A stretch of DNA of 64,000 nt from Lathyrus oleraceus (GCF_024323335.1 NC_066579.1:238871475-238935474); one strand, 5' to 3'. Counted from the stretch's first letter, positions 33,535 to 44,309 are shown. Translations and numbers: made by a program. Notes: generated by a model not told the origin, from the sequence alone.

Positions 33535-33583
33535 GTGGCGCTCGCCATAGATGTTGTGGCGCCCGCCACAGCGTCTGTATAAG
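33535..33583 (+). promoter_or_regulatory. Candidate internal promoter before ORF B
   Basis: GTGGCGCTCGCCAT (33535-33548) and GTGGCGCCCGCCAC (33556-33569) are followed by TATAAG at 33578-33583, about 210 bp before the ORF B ATG. The GTGGCG-N2-CGCCAC motif is the one placed upstream of the TATA box in the same element's LTR (21241-21252, 36711-36722, 38941-38972). Promoter activity is inferred. Confidence 0.45.
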
Positions 33584-33791
33584 CTCGGGGAAGACTCCCA
33601 TTTTCACACCTTCAAAACCCATTTTTTCACCTTCCGAAAAAAGTCCTTGAACCCCACAAAAGCTCCCACATTTCTCATCTTCACACCATCCAAATCATTT
33701 TCCCGATTTCCATTTTCATTTTCATCCGTCGAATTTTATAAAAATCCAACCTTTTTACAATCCATCTTCATCACATTGCAAGAGTTACATA

Positions 33792-35243
33792 ATGGAGTTC
33801 AATGGATTCATCCTTCGTGAAGGGAAACCGGGAGATAGGCAAAGGAAGATTATCGAACGGTTGCAAAGTCGGGAGATCCTCCCGACAAGGTATGTTGATG
33901 AAAATTATCTTTACAATTTAGGTATCTACCATATCATTTTATATTTATTAGATCATTTAGGTTTGCATAGTATCTTTTCAAACAAAGAACCTACCTTTGA
34001 GCGATTGACAATCGAATTTTTAAGTTCCTTAATCTATATTGTCAATCCTAACACTGCTAGCATAGTTGGTACTGTCCGATTTAGAATGTTTGTTGTTGAA
34101 TATGAATTCAGTACCGACACACTAGCAGGCCTGTTAGGAATCCCTCATGGGGACGGTGCTATTTGTGAGGCCCCTTTGGATTCAGAGTGGTCGGTCGAGG
34201 TGTTTTCCTTCTGGCAGAGATTGTCAAACACTTCAATAAATTCTTTTGAAGGAATTCTTGCCTCGACCATCCATAACCCGGCCATCAGAGTTTTTAGATA
34301 TCTGTTGGCATGTACTATTTTTGGCCGGGAGAATCCAAACAAGGTCAATGCTCGAGAGCTTCTATTTTTGCAAGGAAGCCTCACAAATAGAAGAATTAAT
34401 TTGGTCCCGTTTATGCTCGCGCATATGGCTTTAACTCTTAACAAAGCGGGACCGATTGTTTTCAGAGGAATCATTACGTCTATTGCTCGGGCGCTTAACC
34501 TGAACAATGAGATAGCTACCCTAGATCCCTTACCTCCTCGCACAATCAACCTAAAATTTCTGAGAGATATGAAATTGTGTCGATTGAGGAGAGAAGGAGG
34601 CTATGTGCTTATGGTTCATGGTGTAGCTATCCCATCTGTTGTCTTACCGTGCACTAGACGTACTGATGTACGTGATGAAAGGAATTGGACCTATGTTTTA
34701 GATGCTCCACCTGTTTTGGGTCCACTTCCTCCTAATGTTCCTGATGAGGAGGGACACGACACTGATGAAGAATATGATCGGCGAGAGCGATCTCCCGTAC
34801 CTCATGTGTCCCCCCATCATCCTTCACCACCACACACCGCACCATCTTCTTCTTTTGCAGGTACTGCCCCTGGCTTTTATATTACAGAGGAGATATGGCG
34901 TGACCACATGGCTAGAGAGAAAAGGCGTGACGACCTACTCTCTACCATCCAACAACAACTGGAGGATAACATGAGCTTCATGCAAGAATCGCAGCGGAGG
35001 ACAAATAAATCCTATGACACTGTTTTACACTCCCTGCTTACGATCACAAATACGCAAGCCCGTCAGCAGCAATACCACCGTCAACATACTGCACTCATCG
35101 AAGCCACGCAAGGTTCCATTTTGGGTAACCTTCGAGAGGTGAGGACTGCTCAGGATGCCTTACAGGCCAGGATGGATCAGAGAGACCGTCGTCGTACCCG
35201 ATCCCGTCGTCCACCTCAGGATGGCGAAGGCACCAGTGGTTAG
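33792..35243 (+). CDS. ORF B: intact Athila ORF-1-type protein, paralogue of ORF A (483 aa)
   Basis: Uninterrupted ATG-to-stop frame. Residues about 25-260 align with ORF A along their length: TRYVDENYLYNLGI, LTIEFLSSL, FRMFVVEYEFSTDTLAGLLGIP, STIHNPAIRVFRYLLACTIFGR and FRGIITSIARALNL each have a counterpart there. This places it in the ATHILA ORF-1 family (PF03078, by recognition, no search run). The middle is acidic and Pro/His/Ser-rich (about 310-360). The C-terminus (about 375-480) is Gln/Arg-rich with probable coiled coil and a basic tail (RDRRRTRSRRP). There is no signal peptide or clear membrane helix. It stands last in the element, followed by a polypurine-like module at 35289-35321. 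It is odd that it is open while pol has five stops and ORF A two. Function unknown. Confidence 0.82.
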   Translation: MEFNGFILREGKPGDRQRKIIERLQSREILPTRYVDENYLYNLGIYHIILYLLDHLGLHSIFSNKEPTFERLTIEFLSSLIYIVNPNTASIVGTVRFRMFVVEYEFSTDTLAGLLGIPHGDGAICEAPLDSEWSVEVFSFWQRLSNTSINSFEGILASTIHNPAIRVFRYLLACTIFGRENPNKVNARELLFLQGSLTNRRINLVPFMLAHMALTLNKAGPIVFRGIITSIARALNLNNEIATLDPLPPRTINLKFLRDMKLCRLRREGGYVLMVHGVAIPSVVLPCTRRTDVRDERNWTYVLDAPPVLGPLPPNVPDEEGHDTDEEYDRRERSPVPHVSPHHPSPPHTAPSSSFAGTAPGFYITEEIWRDHMAREKRRDDLLSTIQQQLEDNMSFMQESQRRTNKSYDTVLHSLLTITNTQARQQQYHRQHTALIEATQGSILGNLREVRTAQDALQARMDQRDRRRTRSRRPPQDGEGTSG

Positions 35244-35288
35244 CAGTAGGATGTCAGGTGACTCTCCCTTTATCTTATTTCGAAACAT

Positions 35289-35321
35289 TGAGGACAATGC
35301 TCGATTTAAGTGTGGGAGGAG
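35289..35321 (+). promoter_or_regulatory. Extra polypurine-tract-like module after ORF B
   Basis: TGAGGACAA at 35289-35297 and TTTAAGTGTGGGAGGAG at 35305-35321 have the same 16-bp offset as the true tract before the LTR (20909/20925). It lies about 1.07 kb upstream of the 3' LTR. Confidence 0.65.
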
Positions 35322-36392
35322 ACTTTATCGCTTTTCTTTATCGCTTTTCTTTGCTGTTTTCAGTTAGTTTGTTTATTTTCTTTGCTGTTTTTAAGTAGTT
35401 TGTTTATTTTTATTTATTGCTTTTTAGTTGCTTATTTTGCTTTTAGTGTTTTAGATAATGCATGAGTCTGACGAGTCACCAATATAGTGTATCTTTAGTA
35501 CAGTCTAATCTCCTCATACCTTTAGCCCTACCAAATTTTTTTTGCAAAAGAAAACAGTGTTATTCTGAAAGCTTTTGGGTTTAAAAGACGGGTTTGAGTA
35601 AGGATGCGGTGACTTGGGAGAACTTTTTGAAACATCAGTATTGTTTTAGCACCATAGACTTCATAAATATATGAATCACTCCCAAAACCCCATATACCAT
35701 GGCCTTAATCATCATTTCAGTATAAGTCCTCAATAGTTTATTCCAGCAGTCAGCTCCGATCTACGCATCCTCTACGTAGGGGACCGATGAACATAAGTGA
35801 ATGATCCAGTGAAATAAATAAAAGAAAGCAAAAAGACAAATCCGGTATAGGTGACCCTCACAAAGTCATTTAAACCAAAAGAGTTGTAAAAATTTGCTAC
35901 AAAAAGAAAAAGAAAAACTCACCCGCTGTTAGTTGGTTCAGAGGTATCTGGCGCTGAACTCGGTAGGGCGGATTACGATCCGATCCCCCACAACTGCAGT
36001 TGGGTCAAATAAAAGGGTTTACACATATTTATGTGCCAGAACCCCATGTTTGGATCATAATCACTAACAGCTAACTCTGCTATGAAGCATGTACGGATAA
36101 CGGGATTAATGTGATTTCGCCTGAATGAAAAGGACACAAAAAGAGATGAAGAGGCAGGCCTAGGTATTGTGGGATAATATGGGTTGGTTAATATAGGAAT
36201 GGAGTTTATGTCCGTGTTTGTGGATAAGTGTCATCATGATACCCTTAGTTCACTCAGTTAGTACCTATCACTGCATCCCGACTTGAACTTAGAAATCTTT
36301 CTAGCCAGAATCACTCGTTGACACCTGTTCTTCTTCTATCAGCTTTTTAGTGTTTTGCTTGAGGACAAGCAAGGGTTTACGTGTGGAGAATT
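35322..36392 (+). other. AthP 3'UTR and terminal polypurine tract
   Basis: Non-coding; 35573-36392 duplicates 20111-20942. It ends with a decayed tract TTTACGTGTGGAGAATT (36376-36392) before the LTR. No gene seen. Confidence 0.8.
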
Positions 36393-37513
36393 CGATGACA
36401 CTGAATTTCACCGTATTTTCGACTCCGATTTCGCATGCATTTTAGTAGTTTTATGGTTATTTTGTTGTGTTATTACTATGTTTCTCTTTGTTTTCAGGTT
36501 TTTACTTTAATCGGAGCCCTGATCGAGAAAAGGAGTGAAAATGAGCTAAAAAGACTAAAATTCAGCATTTTGCACTTGTGGCTCCCACTGTGGCTGGCGC
36601 CATAGGACCAGCCATGACGTGTCACAACTCAACTTCCCTCAACTGCCACGTTCCCCATTAATTCCACTAAGGTTCCACAATTTGGCCTTATGGCGGACGC
36701 GATGGACTTGTGGCGGGCGCCACAAGAGGAAACGTTTTCCCTCCCAATTTCAAACTGAAGGGCATCCTTATCATTTCCATCATTTTACTTGCCTATAAAT
36801 ACAGACTCGTTTTCATTTGTTTAATCATCCAAACTTAGAGCAGATGCAAACTTAAAGCAAACTTAGTTTCACTTAGGTATATATTCAGTATTTTAAAGTG
36901 GTAATCGCTTCGCATTAGGGTGTTACCACAATTGTGTAATCAAGTCTGTGATCGAGTCTGTAATCAAATTTGGAGCACTTTGGAAGGAATTTAATCTTGC
37001 CGCCATTTTCATTTCCGCTTCGCATTTTATTCAACCCTCCGATTGGAGCAGGTTATTATTGCTTTACCTTTATCTAATTTATTTCTCGCACTCGCTTTAC
37101 TTTATTTATTTCTCGCACTCGCTTTACTTTATTTATTTCTCGCACTCGCTTTACTTTATTTATTTCTCGCACTCGCTTTACTTTATTTATTTCTCGCACT
37201 CGCTTTAATTTATTTATTTCTCGCACTCGGTTTACTTTATTTATTTTCCGCACTCGCACTACTTTCATTTATTTTCCGCACTCGCACTATTCTTATTTAC
37301 TTTCCGCACTCGCACTACTTTTATTTACTTTCTGCACTCGCACTACTTTTATTTAAATTAAAATGCACCTTTACTTTACCATGTCTAACTAAACCTATAA
37401 GGTTAGAATGTAAGGATCGTAATTGAACCGATAATCCGTACAATTGTTCGTAGAAATACTTAAGGGCTATTTTAACTTTCAACTCAAGTTTTCCCGCACT
37501 TAATTTCCGTTGG
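36393..37513 (+). mobile_element. AthP 3' LTR, truncated at 37513
   Basis: Begins CGATGACACTGAATTTC (TG changed to CG) and follows the LTR at 20943 closely, with TATA at 36794-36801 and ten or so 27/28-bp repeats. It stops at TTTCCGTTGG, where the complete LTR goes on for about 600 bp more. The next bases belong to an oppositely oriented copy of the same LTR. Confidence 0.9.
37077..37355 (+). repeat. 27/28-bp tandem repeat array in AthP 3' LTR
   Basis: About ten units, first of the TATTTCTCGCACTCGC type, then of the TTTCCGCACTCGC type. This is the same array as at 21606/26591, here uninterrupted. Confidence 0.9.
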
Positions 37514-39270
37514 AAAAACTTGATGCGTTCTTTTCGCAAGTATACGAACGCGTCAGAGTAATATAAAAGATTATCGAATCCACAGAGACCAAGTGTCAAT
37601 CTTTGTTATCTATTGTTATGGTGTTTATCAAAGGTTTATCAAAATAGGGGTTTTTAGAGTGTGCAATGAAAAGTAAAGTGTTGAATAAAGTTCAATTAAT
37701 AAAGACAGGCTCAAATGTAATTCACATAATCAATTAATAATCCAAGTAATTGCTAATAGAACTACTTATGGGCAGTGTTTCCTACTTTGAAAAGAACCAA
37801 TTTAACAGGAACTGTCACTTTCGCGTATTCAGAACCGAGTTGTACTCCCTAATCAAACCCTCTTATTGTCACTTATAAAAAGGCGTGCATTGCGTTAGAG
37901 TAGTAAACCTATTTTTAAGAAATATAGTATCTTGACTAAGTTGAAAAGTATTATAACCTGAATTTCTTAACCAAAAGAGGTTCTCACGAACCAAACTCTA
38001 AACTTATAAACGTGTCCGAAAATAGTTTTAAAATCACTTTTCATCTCAAGTTAAAAACTACTAATGAACTAAACAAAGTGCTTTCGCTGTTTTTTAAATA
38101 GTTAAAAACAATTAAGTTTAAATAGACGTTGGACGGCTTTCGATCTTACCCAACGAAAATTAAGTGCGGGAAAACTTGAGTTGAAAGTTAAAATAGCCCT
38201 TAAGTATTTCTACGAACAATTGTACGGATTATCGGTTCAATTACGATCCTTACATTCTAACCTTATAGGTTTAGTTAGACATGGTAAAGTAAAGGTGCAT
38301 TTTAATTTAAATAAAAGTAGTGCGAGTGCGGAAAGTAAATAAAAGTAGTGCGAGTGCGGAAAGTAAATAAAAATAGTGCGAGTGCGGAAAATAAATGAAA
38401 GTAGTCCGAGTGCGGAAAATAAATAAAGTAAAGCGAGTGCGAGAAATAAATAAAGTAAAGCGAGTGCGAGAAATAAATAAAGTAAAGCGAGTGCGAGAAA
38501 TAAATAAAGTAAAGCGAGTGAGAGAAATAAATAAAGTAAAGCGAGTGCGAGAAATAAATAAAGTAAAGCGAGTGCGAGAAATAAATTAGATAAAGATAAA
38601 GCAATAAAAACCTGCTCCAATCGGAGGGTTGAATAAAATGCGAAGCGGAAATGAAAATGGCGGCAGGATTAACTTCCTTCCAAAGTGCTCCAAACTTGAT
38701 TACAGACTCGATCACAGACTTGATTACACAATTGTGGTAACACCCCAATGCGAAGCGATTACCACTTTAAAATACTGAATATATGCCTAATTGAAACTAA
38801 GTTTGCTCTAAGTTTGCATCTGCTCTAAGTTTGGATGATTAAACAAATGAAAACGAGTCTGTATTTATAGGCAAGTAAAATGATGGAAATGATAAGGATG
38901 CCCTTCAGTTTGAAATTGGGAGGGAAAACTTTTCCTCTTGTGGCGCCCGCCACAAGTCCATGGCGCCCGCCATAAGGCCAAATTCTGGCGCCTTAGTGGA
39001 AGTAGTGGGGAACGTGGTAGTTGAGGGAAGTTGAGTTGTGACACGTCATGGCTGGTCCTATGGCACCAGCCACAGTGGGAGCCACAAGTGCAAAATGCTG
39101 AATTTTAGTCTTTTTAGCTCATTTTCACTCCTTTTCTCGATCGGGGCTCCGATTAAAGTAAAAACCTGAAAACAAAGAGAAACATAGTAATAACACAACA
39201 AAATAACAATAAAACCACTAAAATGCATGCGAAATCGGAGTCAAAAATACGGTGAATTTCAGTGTCATCA
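37514..39270 (-). mobile_element. AthM 5' LTR (37521-39270) plus first bases of its internal region
   Basis: On the minus strand it starts TGATGACACTGAAATTC at 39270 and ends ACGCATCA at 37521, followed by AGTTTTT (37520-37514), the bases that precede the primer site in AthP. The primer site itself is lost at the junction with AthP. The LTR is 1750 bp and about 97% like the AthP LTR by eye. Its outer end abuts Ogre coding sequence (39271), so the element inserted into Og2. GTGGCGCCCGCCAC-type motifs lie at 38941-38972 and the TATA box at 38862-38869. Confidence 0.9.
38310..38592 (-). repeat. 27/28-bp tandem repeat array in AthM LTR
   Basis: Minus-strand copy of the LTR array, about ten units. 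Its translation (LALALLYLF repeated) is an artefact of the repeat period. Confidence 0.9.
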
Positions 39271-40713
39271 ATCAACCCGGTTTGATACCATATAGAGATT
39301 ATGCAAGGAGAATCTCGAGATGAAAACCGGATGGCAGATGCTCTTGCAACATTGGCTTCCATGATTGTGGTGAATTTTTGGAATGAAGTTCCTAATTTCA
39401 CTATGATGCGTCTTGATAGGCCAGCTCATGTATTCGATGTTGAAGAAGCCAAAGATGAAAAGCCTTGGTATTTTGATATCAAATGTTTCCTCCAAAGTAA
39501 AATTTTCCCGTCTAAGGAATCTTTGAAAGATAAGACGACTTTGATAAGATTAGCTGGCAACTTCTACCTGAATGGTGATGTGCTTTATAAGAGAAATTTT
39601 GATATGGTTTTGCTCAGATGTATGGATAGACACGAAGCAGACCTATTGATGATTGAAGTCCATGAAGGTTCCTTTGGTACTCATTCCAATGGACATGCTA
39701 TGTCAAATAAAATGTTGAGAGCAGGTCACTATTGGCTAACAATGGAATCTGAATGTTGCAAGTTTGTGAAGAAATGTCACAAGTGTCAAATTTATGCAGA
39801 TAAGATTCATGTTCCTCTGACACTATTGAATTTCATTTCCTCCCCATGGCCCTTCTCCATGCGGGGAATTGATATGATTGGCATGATTGAGCCCAAAGCT
39901 TCAAATGGACATCGTTTCATTTTGGTGGATATTGACTACTTCAGAAAGTGTGTTAAAGCGGCATCGTATGCGAATATGACCAAGCAAGTTGTTGTAAGGT
40001 TTATCAAGAATCCGATTATATGTCGTTATGGTGTGCCAAGCAATATCATTACTGATAATGGATCTAACTTGAATAATAATATGGTGGAAGCTCTTTGCAA
40101 AGACTTCAAGATTGCACATCATAATTCTTTTCCCTACAGACCGAAGATGAGCGGGGTTGCAGAAGCTGCAAACAAAAACATCAAGAAGATCATTAAGAAG
40201 ATGGTTATGATATACAAAGGTTGGCATGAGATGCTCCCATTTGCTTTATATGGGTACCGTACATCCATCCTCACTTCAATAGAGGCAACCCCTTTCTCTC
40301 TTGTTTATGGTATGGAAGTTGTGCTCCCCATGAAGGTTGAGATCCCATCATTGCGTGTTTTGATGGAAGCCAAGTTGACTAAAGTTGAATGGTGTCAGAC
40401 CAGATATGACCAGCTAAGTTTGATTGAAGAGAAGAGGTTCACTACCATGTGTCATAGTCAGTTGTATTAATAGAGAATGAAGAAAGATTTTGATAAGAAG
40501 GTCCAGCCTCGTGTATTCAGAGAAGGTGACCTCGTGCTCAAGTAGATTCTATCTTTCAAACCTGATGCTAGGGGATAATGGACTCCTAATTATGAAGGCA
40601 CATACGTTGTTAAGAGAGCCTTTTTAGGTGTTGCTTTGATTCTTACAACTATGGATGGTGAAGAGTTCACTCATCCTGTGAACGCCGAAGCAGTCAAGAA
40701 ATACTTCGCCTAA
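39271..40713 (+). pseudogene. Og2 pol 3' end: archaeal-type RNase H remnant and integrase
   Basis: Starts inside the second RNase H (QPGLIPYRDYARRIS). It has lost about 40 bp before RDENRMADALATLASM, which shifts the frame near 39320. From there integrase is open to TAA at 40468-40470. It has a zinc region HSNGH to CHKCQ (about 39680-39790), catalytic D in RGIDMIG (near 39870), D in TDNGSN (near 40057) and E in VAEAAN (near 40160). The C-terminal domain continues past stops at 40468, about 40534 and about 40576 to a natural end at 40711-40713 (VKKYFA). It supplies the integrase tail missing from Og1 and is closely related to it. Confidence 0.9.
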
Positions 40714-43653
40714 AAGGAAAAAGAACAGCTCGCTAAGTTGAAAACCCGAAAGGGCGGCTTAGGAAAAAATGAGCATCTCGGTGGATTAGAAACCCGAAAG
40801 GGCGATCGCGGAAAAAGTTAGAGACATAAAAAAGGAAATTCATCTCGGTAGATTGAGTACTCCACCTTGGGGCAATCTAGGCAAAAATTAGGGATTATGG
40901 CAAGTAACTGCATCCGGCTGTTCTTGATCGTTGAAGCAGTGTTGAGCAATCATTTGGTTCTGATTCATCATTCTCAATCAAAGACAAGCACAATGGATTT
41001 TGAAGTTGGTAGGGAGAGTAGTGATCATTGTATTTAATGTAGCCCTTTTCCATGTAAATTACCATTTTCAAACTTTGTAAAGATCTATGGAGGCTCGCTA
41101 TTCTCGGACTACCATTCTATTAAATAAAGTTGAACTTTTATACAATTATTTTTATTCTTATTTGTTTATGTTTTTAAAATTGAATTTTTATGATGATAAT
41201 ATAAAAATAAATAAATCAATGAATAATCATTTTTCTAAAATAATAAGGCATTTACTTTAAGAGTAATCGATTTCAGCAAGGAATGTCAACATCAATCTAA
41301 GAATGGTAAGTCTTAAGGTACGAGACATTGTTGGTATTCCCCAAGCAATTGGTTTGATGACTTTTTCCTCTCCAATAGTTTGTCATTCATTCCCAGCATG
41401 GTTAATAAGTTTCTCCTCAAGTAACCTATTATCCCCGTTTGAGCTGATGATTGGTCCCCTTTGTAGTTCATCTTCCCCAGCTGAGGTGTTCATGTTTTGC
41501 ATCCTAGTTTGTGACTTAATGATTGAACCCTGGCTATCTCGGAACCTTTATTTTGTCTCCAGATCCCCATTTGTATTTGTTTGTGTTGCATAATCGCGGC
41601 AGTTTCTCCCATGTGTGAGTCAGATCCAATTATCTTTGCCTTGGAATTGATTTATTTTGTAATTTCCAAGAAGAATCAGATGATTATTGAGGAATTTGAT
41701 GGTCTTTGATTTGTTCCAATAGGTCATGGTCTCCCCAGCATTTTGCCTGGTTCCTCATTCAGAGTTTTACCTCTTGAAATCCCTGAAAGAGTTTCATCTT
41801 ATGATGGAAGTTCCCTCATTCTCGGCAGTGCTTGATTCTATGCAGTTTTGATTATGTCCCCTGCAAGGTTGTCTCCCATTTGATATGGTGTTGACTTAAA
41901 ATTCCCCACAACATTGACTTGTTTAGACCCTCAGCAGATCCATCTTTATCCTTCAGTTGTGCTCTCTTCTCCTGCGAAGTTTGTCGTGATTGGTTGGAAA
42001 CATGTTCTCCATGTCTTTCCCTAGCCGGAGTTGATTTTACTCGGAGCTAGATGATTTATTTTTATCCCTAGCAGATTCTCCAGTGGTCGTTTTCATTTTG
42101 TTGAGATAAGCCGGGTCTTTTGTAGTGGTGATTCAAATCTTCGTTATTTGTATCCTTTGTGCTGGTTTGTCGGTATAATCATAATCATATACATGCATAT
42201 TCATGCATAAAACACAACATCAGATATTTAATTGTTCATTTTATCGCATTGATTTTTCTTCTGATCCCCTGCTTTGGTTATATTATTTCCCTATGCAGAT
42301 TTGGTGTGTCTGTCCTTCTTAATTTGTAGAGTGTCAGCCCCTTAAGCAGAAAGAGTTTATCCTTTCTCATTCCCCACTAAGTTATTTCCTCATGGATGAT
42401 TATTATTTCAGTTCCCTCCCCAGTTTATCACCTAGATAGATCTTTTGGTTCCCAGGAGTTTATTACCCAGTAACTGGTAATATTCTTCTTGATGATGAGT
42501 ACTTTACCTTTACCCAGTAACCGGTAAAAGAGTAATCTACTTCCTTTGTGTTCCCCAGCAAATTCGTTTTCATGTTTTCCCGGCAAATTTATCCTTGATA
42601 TGTTCATCCTAATCGGTGACAGATATTCTTCCTGCTTGGTTTTCTACCCAGTATCAGGTAGTCGTAATGCCTATTTTCCCCAGAGAGTCTATCCTTGATA
42701 TGTTCACTTTAATCAGTGACGGATTTTCTCTTCCTTTTGGTAATCTACCCAGTAACCAATAGTTATAGTTCCTATTTTTGCGGTCTTCTACCCAACGATT
42801 GGTAGATATAAATCCTATTTCTTCCCCTCTGAGTCTATCCTTGATATGTTCACTTTAACTAGTGACGGACACTCTTTCTTTGGTATTCTACCTAATGACG
42901 GATACTTTTTGGTCTTCTGCCCAGTAACAGGTAGTTGTAAATCGTATTTGATTTCTTTCTCCAGTAGGTCGTTCTTACCTAGTAACCGATAATGAATACG
43001 CCTCTCTTTACTCAACGAGTCATCCTTGATATGTTTACCCTAACTGGTAACGAATGTCCCTCTGTCCGAGTATATTATCCTCTTACACAGTAACCGGTAA
43101 AAGATAATATATCTCTTTTACTCCTGTGTCGAAGTTTTTCTTCCCTAATTGATTTTGGTTTCATATTTCTTTAAGGAAATTGAATCCCCTTTTGCACAGG
43201 TATATTAGTTGTGTTCTGATTTACGCTTTTCCCCTACAGTTATTTCTAGCCATATTGGTGTTATCCCAATATATGTAGATTTTCCTTGTTCCCCCAACCG
43301 AGTCTTTCTATGGATTAATTTTCATGGATGTCCCCTCGTATATCCCAGTAGTTTTTAAGTCGTAGCCTGGCCTATGCATAACTTTTTATCCCTTAGAGCC
43401 TCTGTCTCCCCAGTGAGTTTTCCTTATGGAATGCATTATGCTCCTGTGGACTTTCAGTCTCTCTGGATTCTTTTCCTTTGTGGTAATATTCCCCACAAAG
43501 ATTATTTTTTGCATACATATCATATACGTCATGAGGTCTCTTAGGGACCAAAATTTGTTTCTTGATGTTGTTATTTAAGTCCATTCTACTGAGTTGATAT
43601 GAATAATTTTAACCTTCACATCCTCAGCTAGAATATCCTTAAATAGGGTAAAC
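40714..43653 (+). other. Og2 3' untranslated region (2.9 kb)
   Basis: No gene. It opens with two CCCGAAAGGG units (40745-40754, 40793-40802) in a roughly 48-bp repeat. It continues T-rich with many CCCCAG/CCCAGTAAC words and a degenerate tandem region at 42440-43115. It ends with TTAAATAGGGTAAAC before the LTR, a weak polypurine-tract candidate. Long, repeat-bearing 3'UTRs are a known Ogre trait. Confidence 0.8.
42440..43115 (+). repeat. Degenerate tandem repeats in Og2 3'UTR
   Basis: CCTTGATATGTTCA-like words recur near 42593, 42693, 42839 and 43024, each followed by TAAT/TAAC-N-AGTGACGGA-like sequence. CCCAGTAAC-NGGTA words lie between them. Spacing is 100, 146 and 185 bp. Confidence 0.7.
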
Positions 43654-44309
43654 TGTAAGACCTGAATTTTGACCCTAAGATCCCTCATGATATCTCATCA
43701 TTTGCATTGGCTTTGGGATCACACCTTGGCATCCTCCTTACCATTCATTCATTGGGTTTGCATTGAGGGAGATCACCAAACACATTTGATCGTATCATAA
43801 GTTATGTTCTTTTATTTACTAACTAAAACACCAAAAATATGTCCATGTATAGCTTTGTTTCTTTTGTAGGTAGTGTGTGCATCCACCCGTGCCTCATCAA
43901 GCTCACAGCTAGGGTTTGAAGCCCTCATGACAAGATATCAATCAAGGAATGGTTCACAATGGTACTAAACATCATATATGGATCCCCATGATGATCCTCC
44001 ATGAGTCCCAAATATCAATATAACTTCAAGTTTGCAAGATGGTTCAAAGAGGTTGATCAGAGAAAGTCAACTAGTCAAAACTGGGGTTCCCTAGACCCTA
44101 TATCCTACAATTTTTGTCATATAAAAATGATTCCAAGAGAAAAGTTACTCTTTGTGACATTCCAAACAACTTTCATGTTGACATCAAGATCTAGTTTTTC
44201 TTGGAAAGTCATTTTTTATGGTGAAAGATTATAGGTCATTTTGTATGTGCCCTAGTTAGGAGGTCAACTTCCAAGGACCATAACTTGCTCAATGTTTGTA
44301 ATATGAAGG
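43654..44309 (+). mobile_element. Og2 3' LTR, first part
   Basis: Begins TGTAAGACCTGAATTTTG, differing by two bases from the Og1 LTR start. It runs to the AthY insertion; its last five bases (GAAGG) are the target site. Confidence 0.9.
44305..44309. repeat. Target site duplication GAAGG (left of AthY)
   Basis: GAAGG precedes the AthY LTR start at 44310 and recurs at 56070-56074 directly after the other LTR. Confidence 0.95.
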
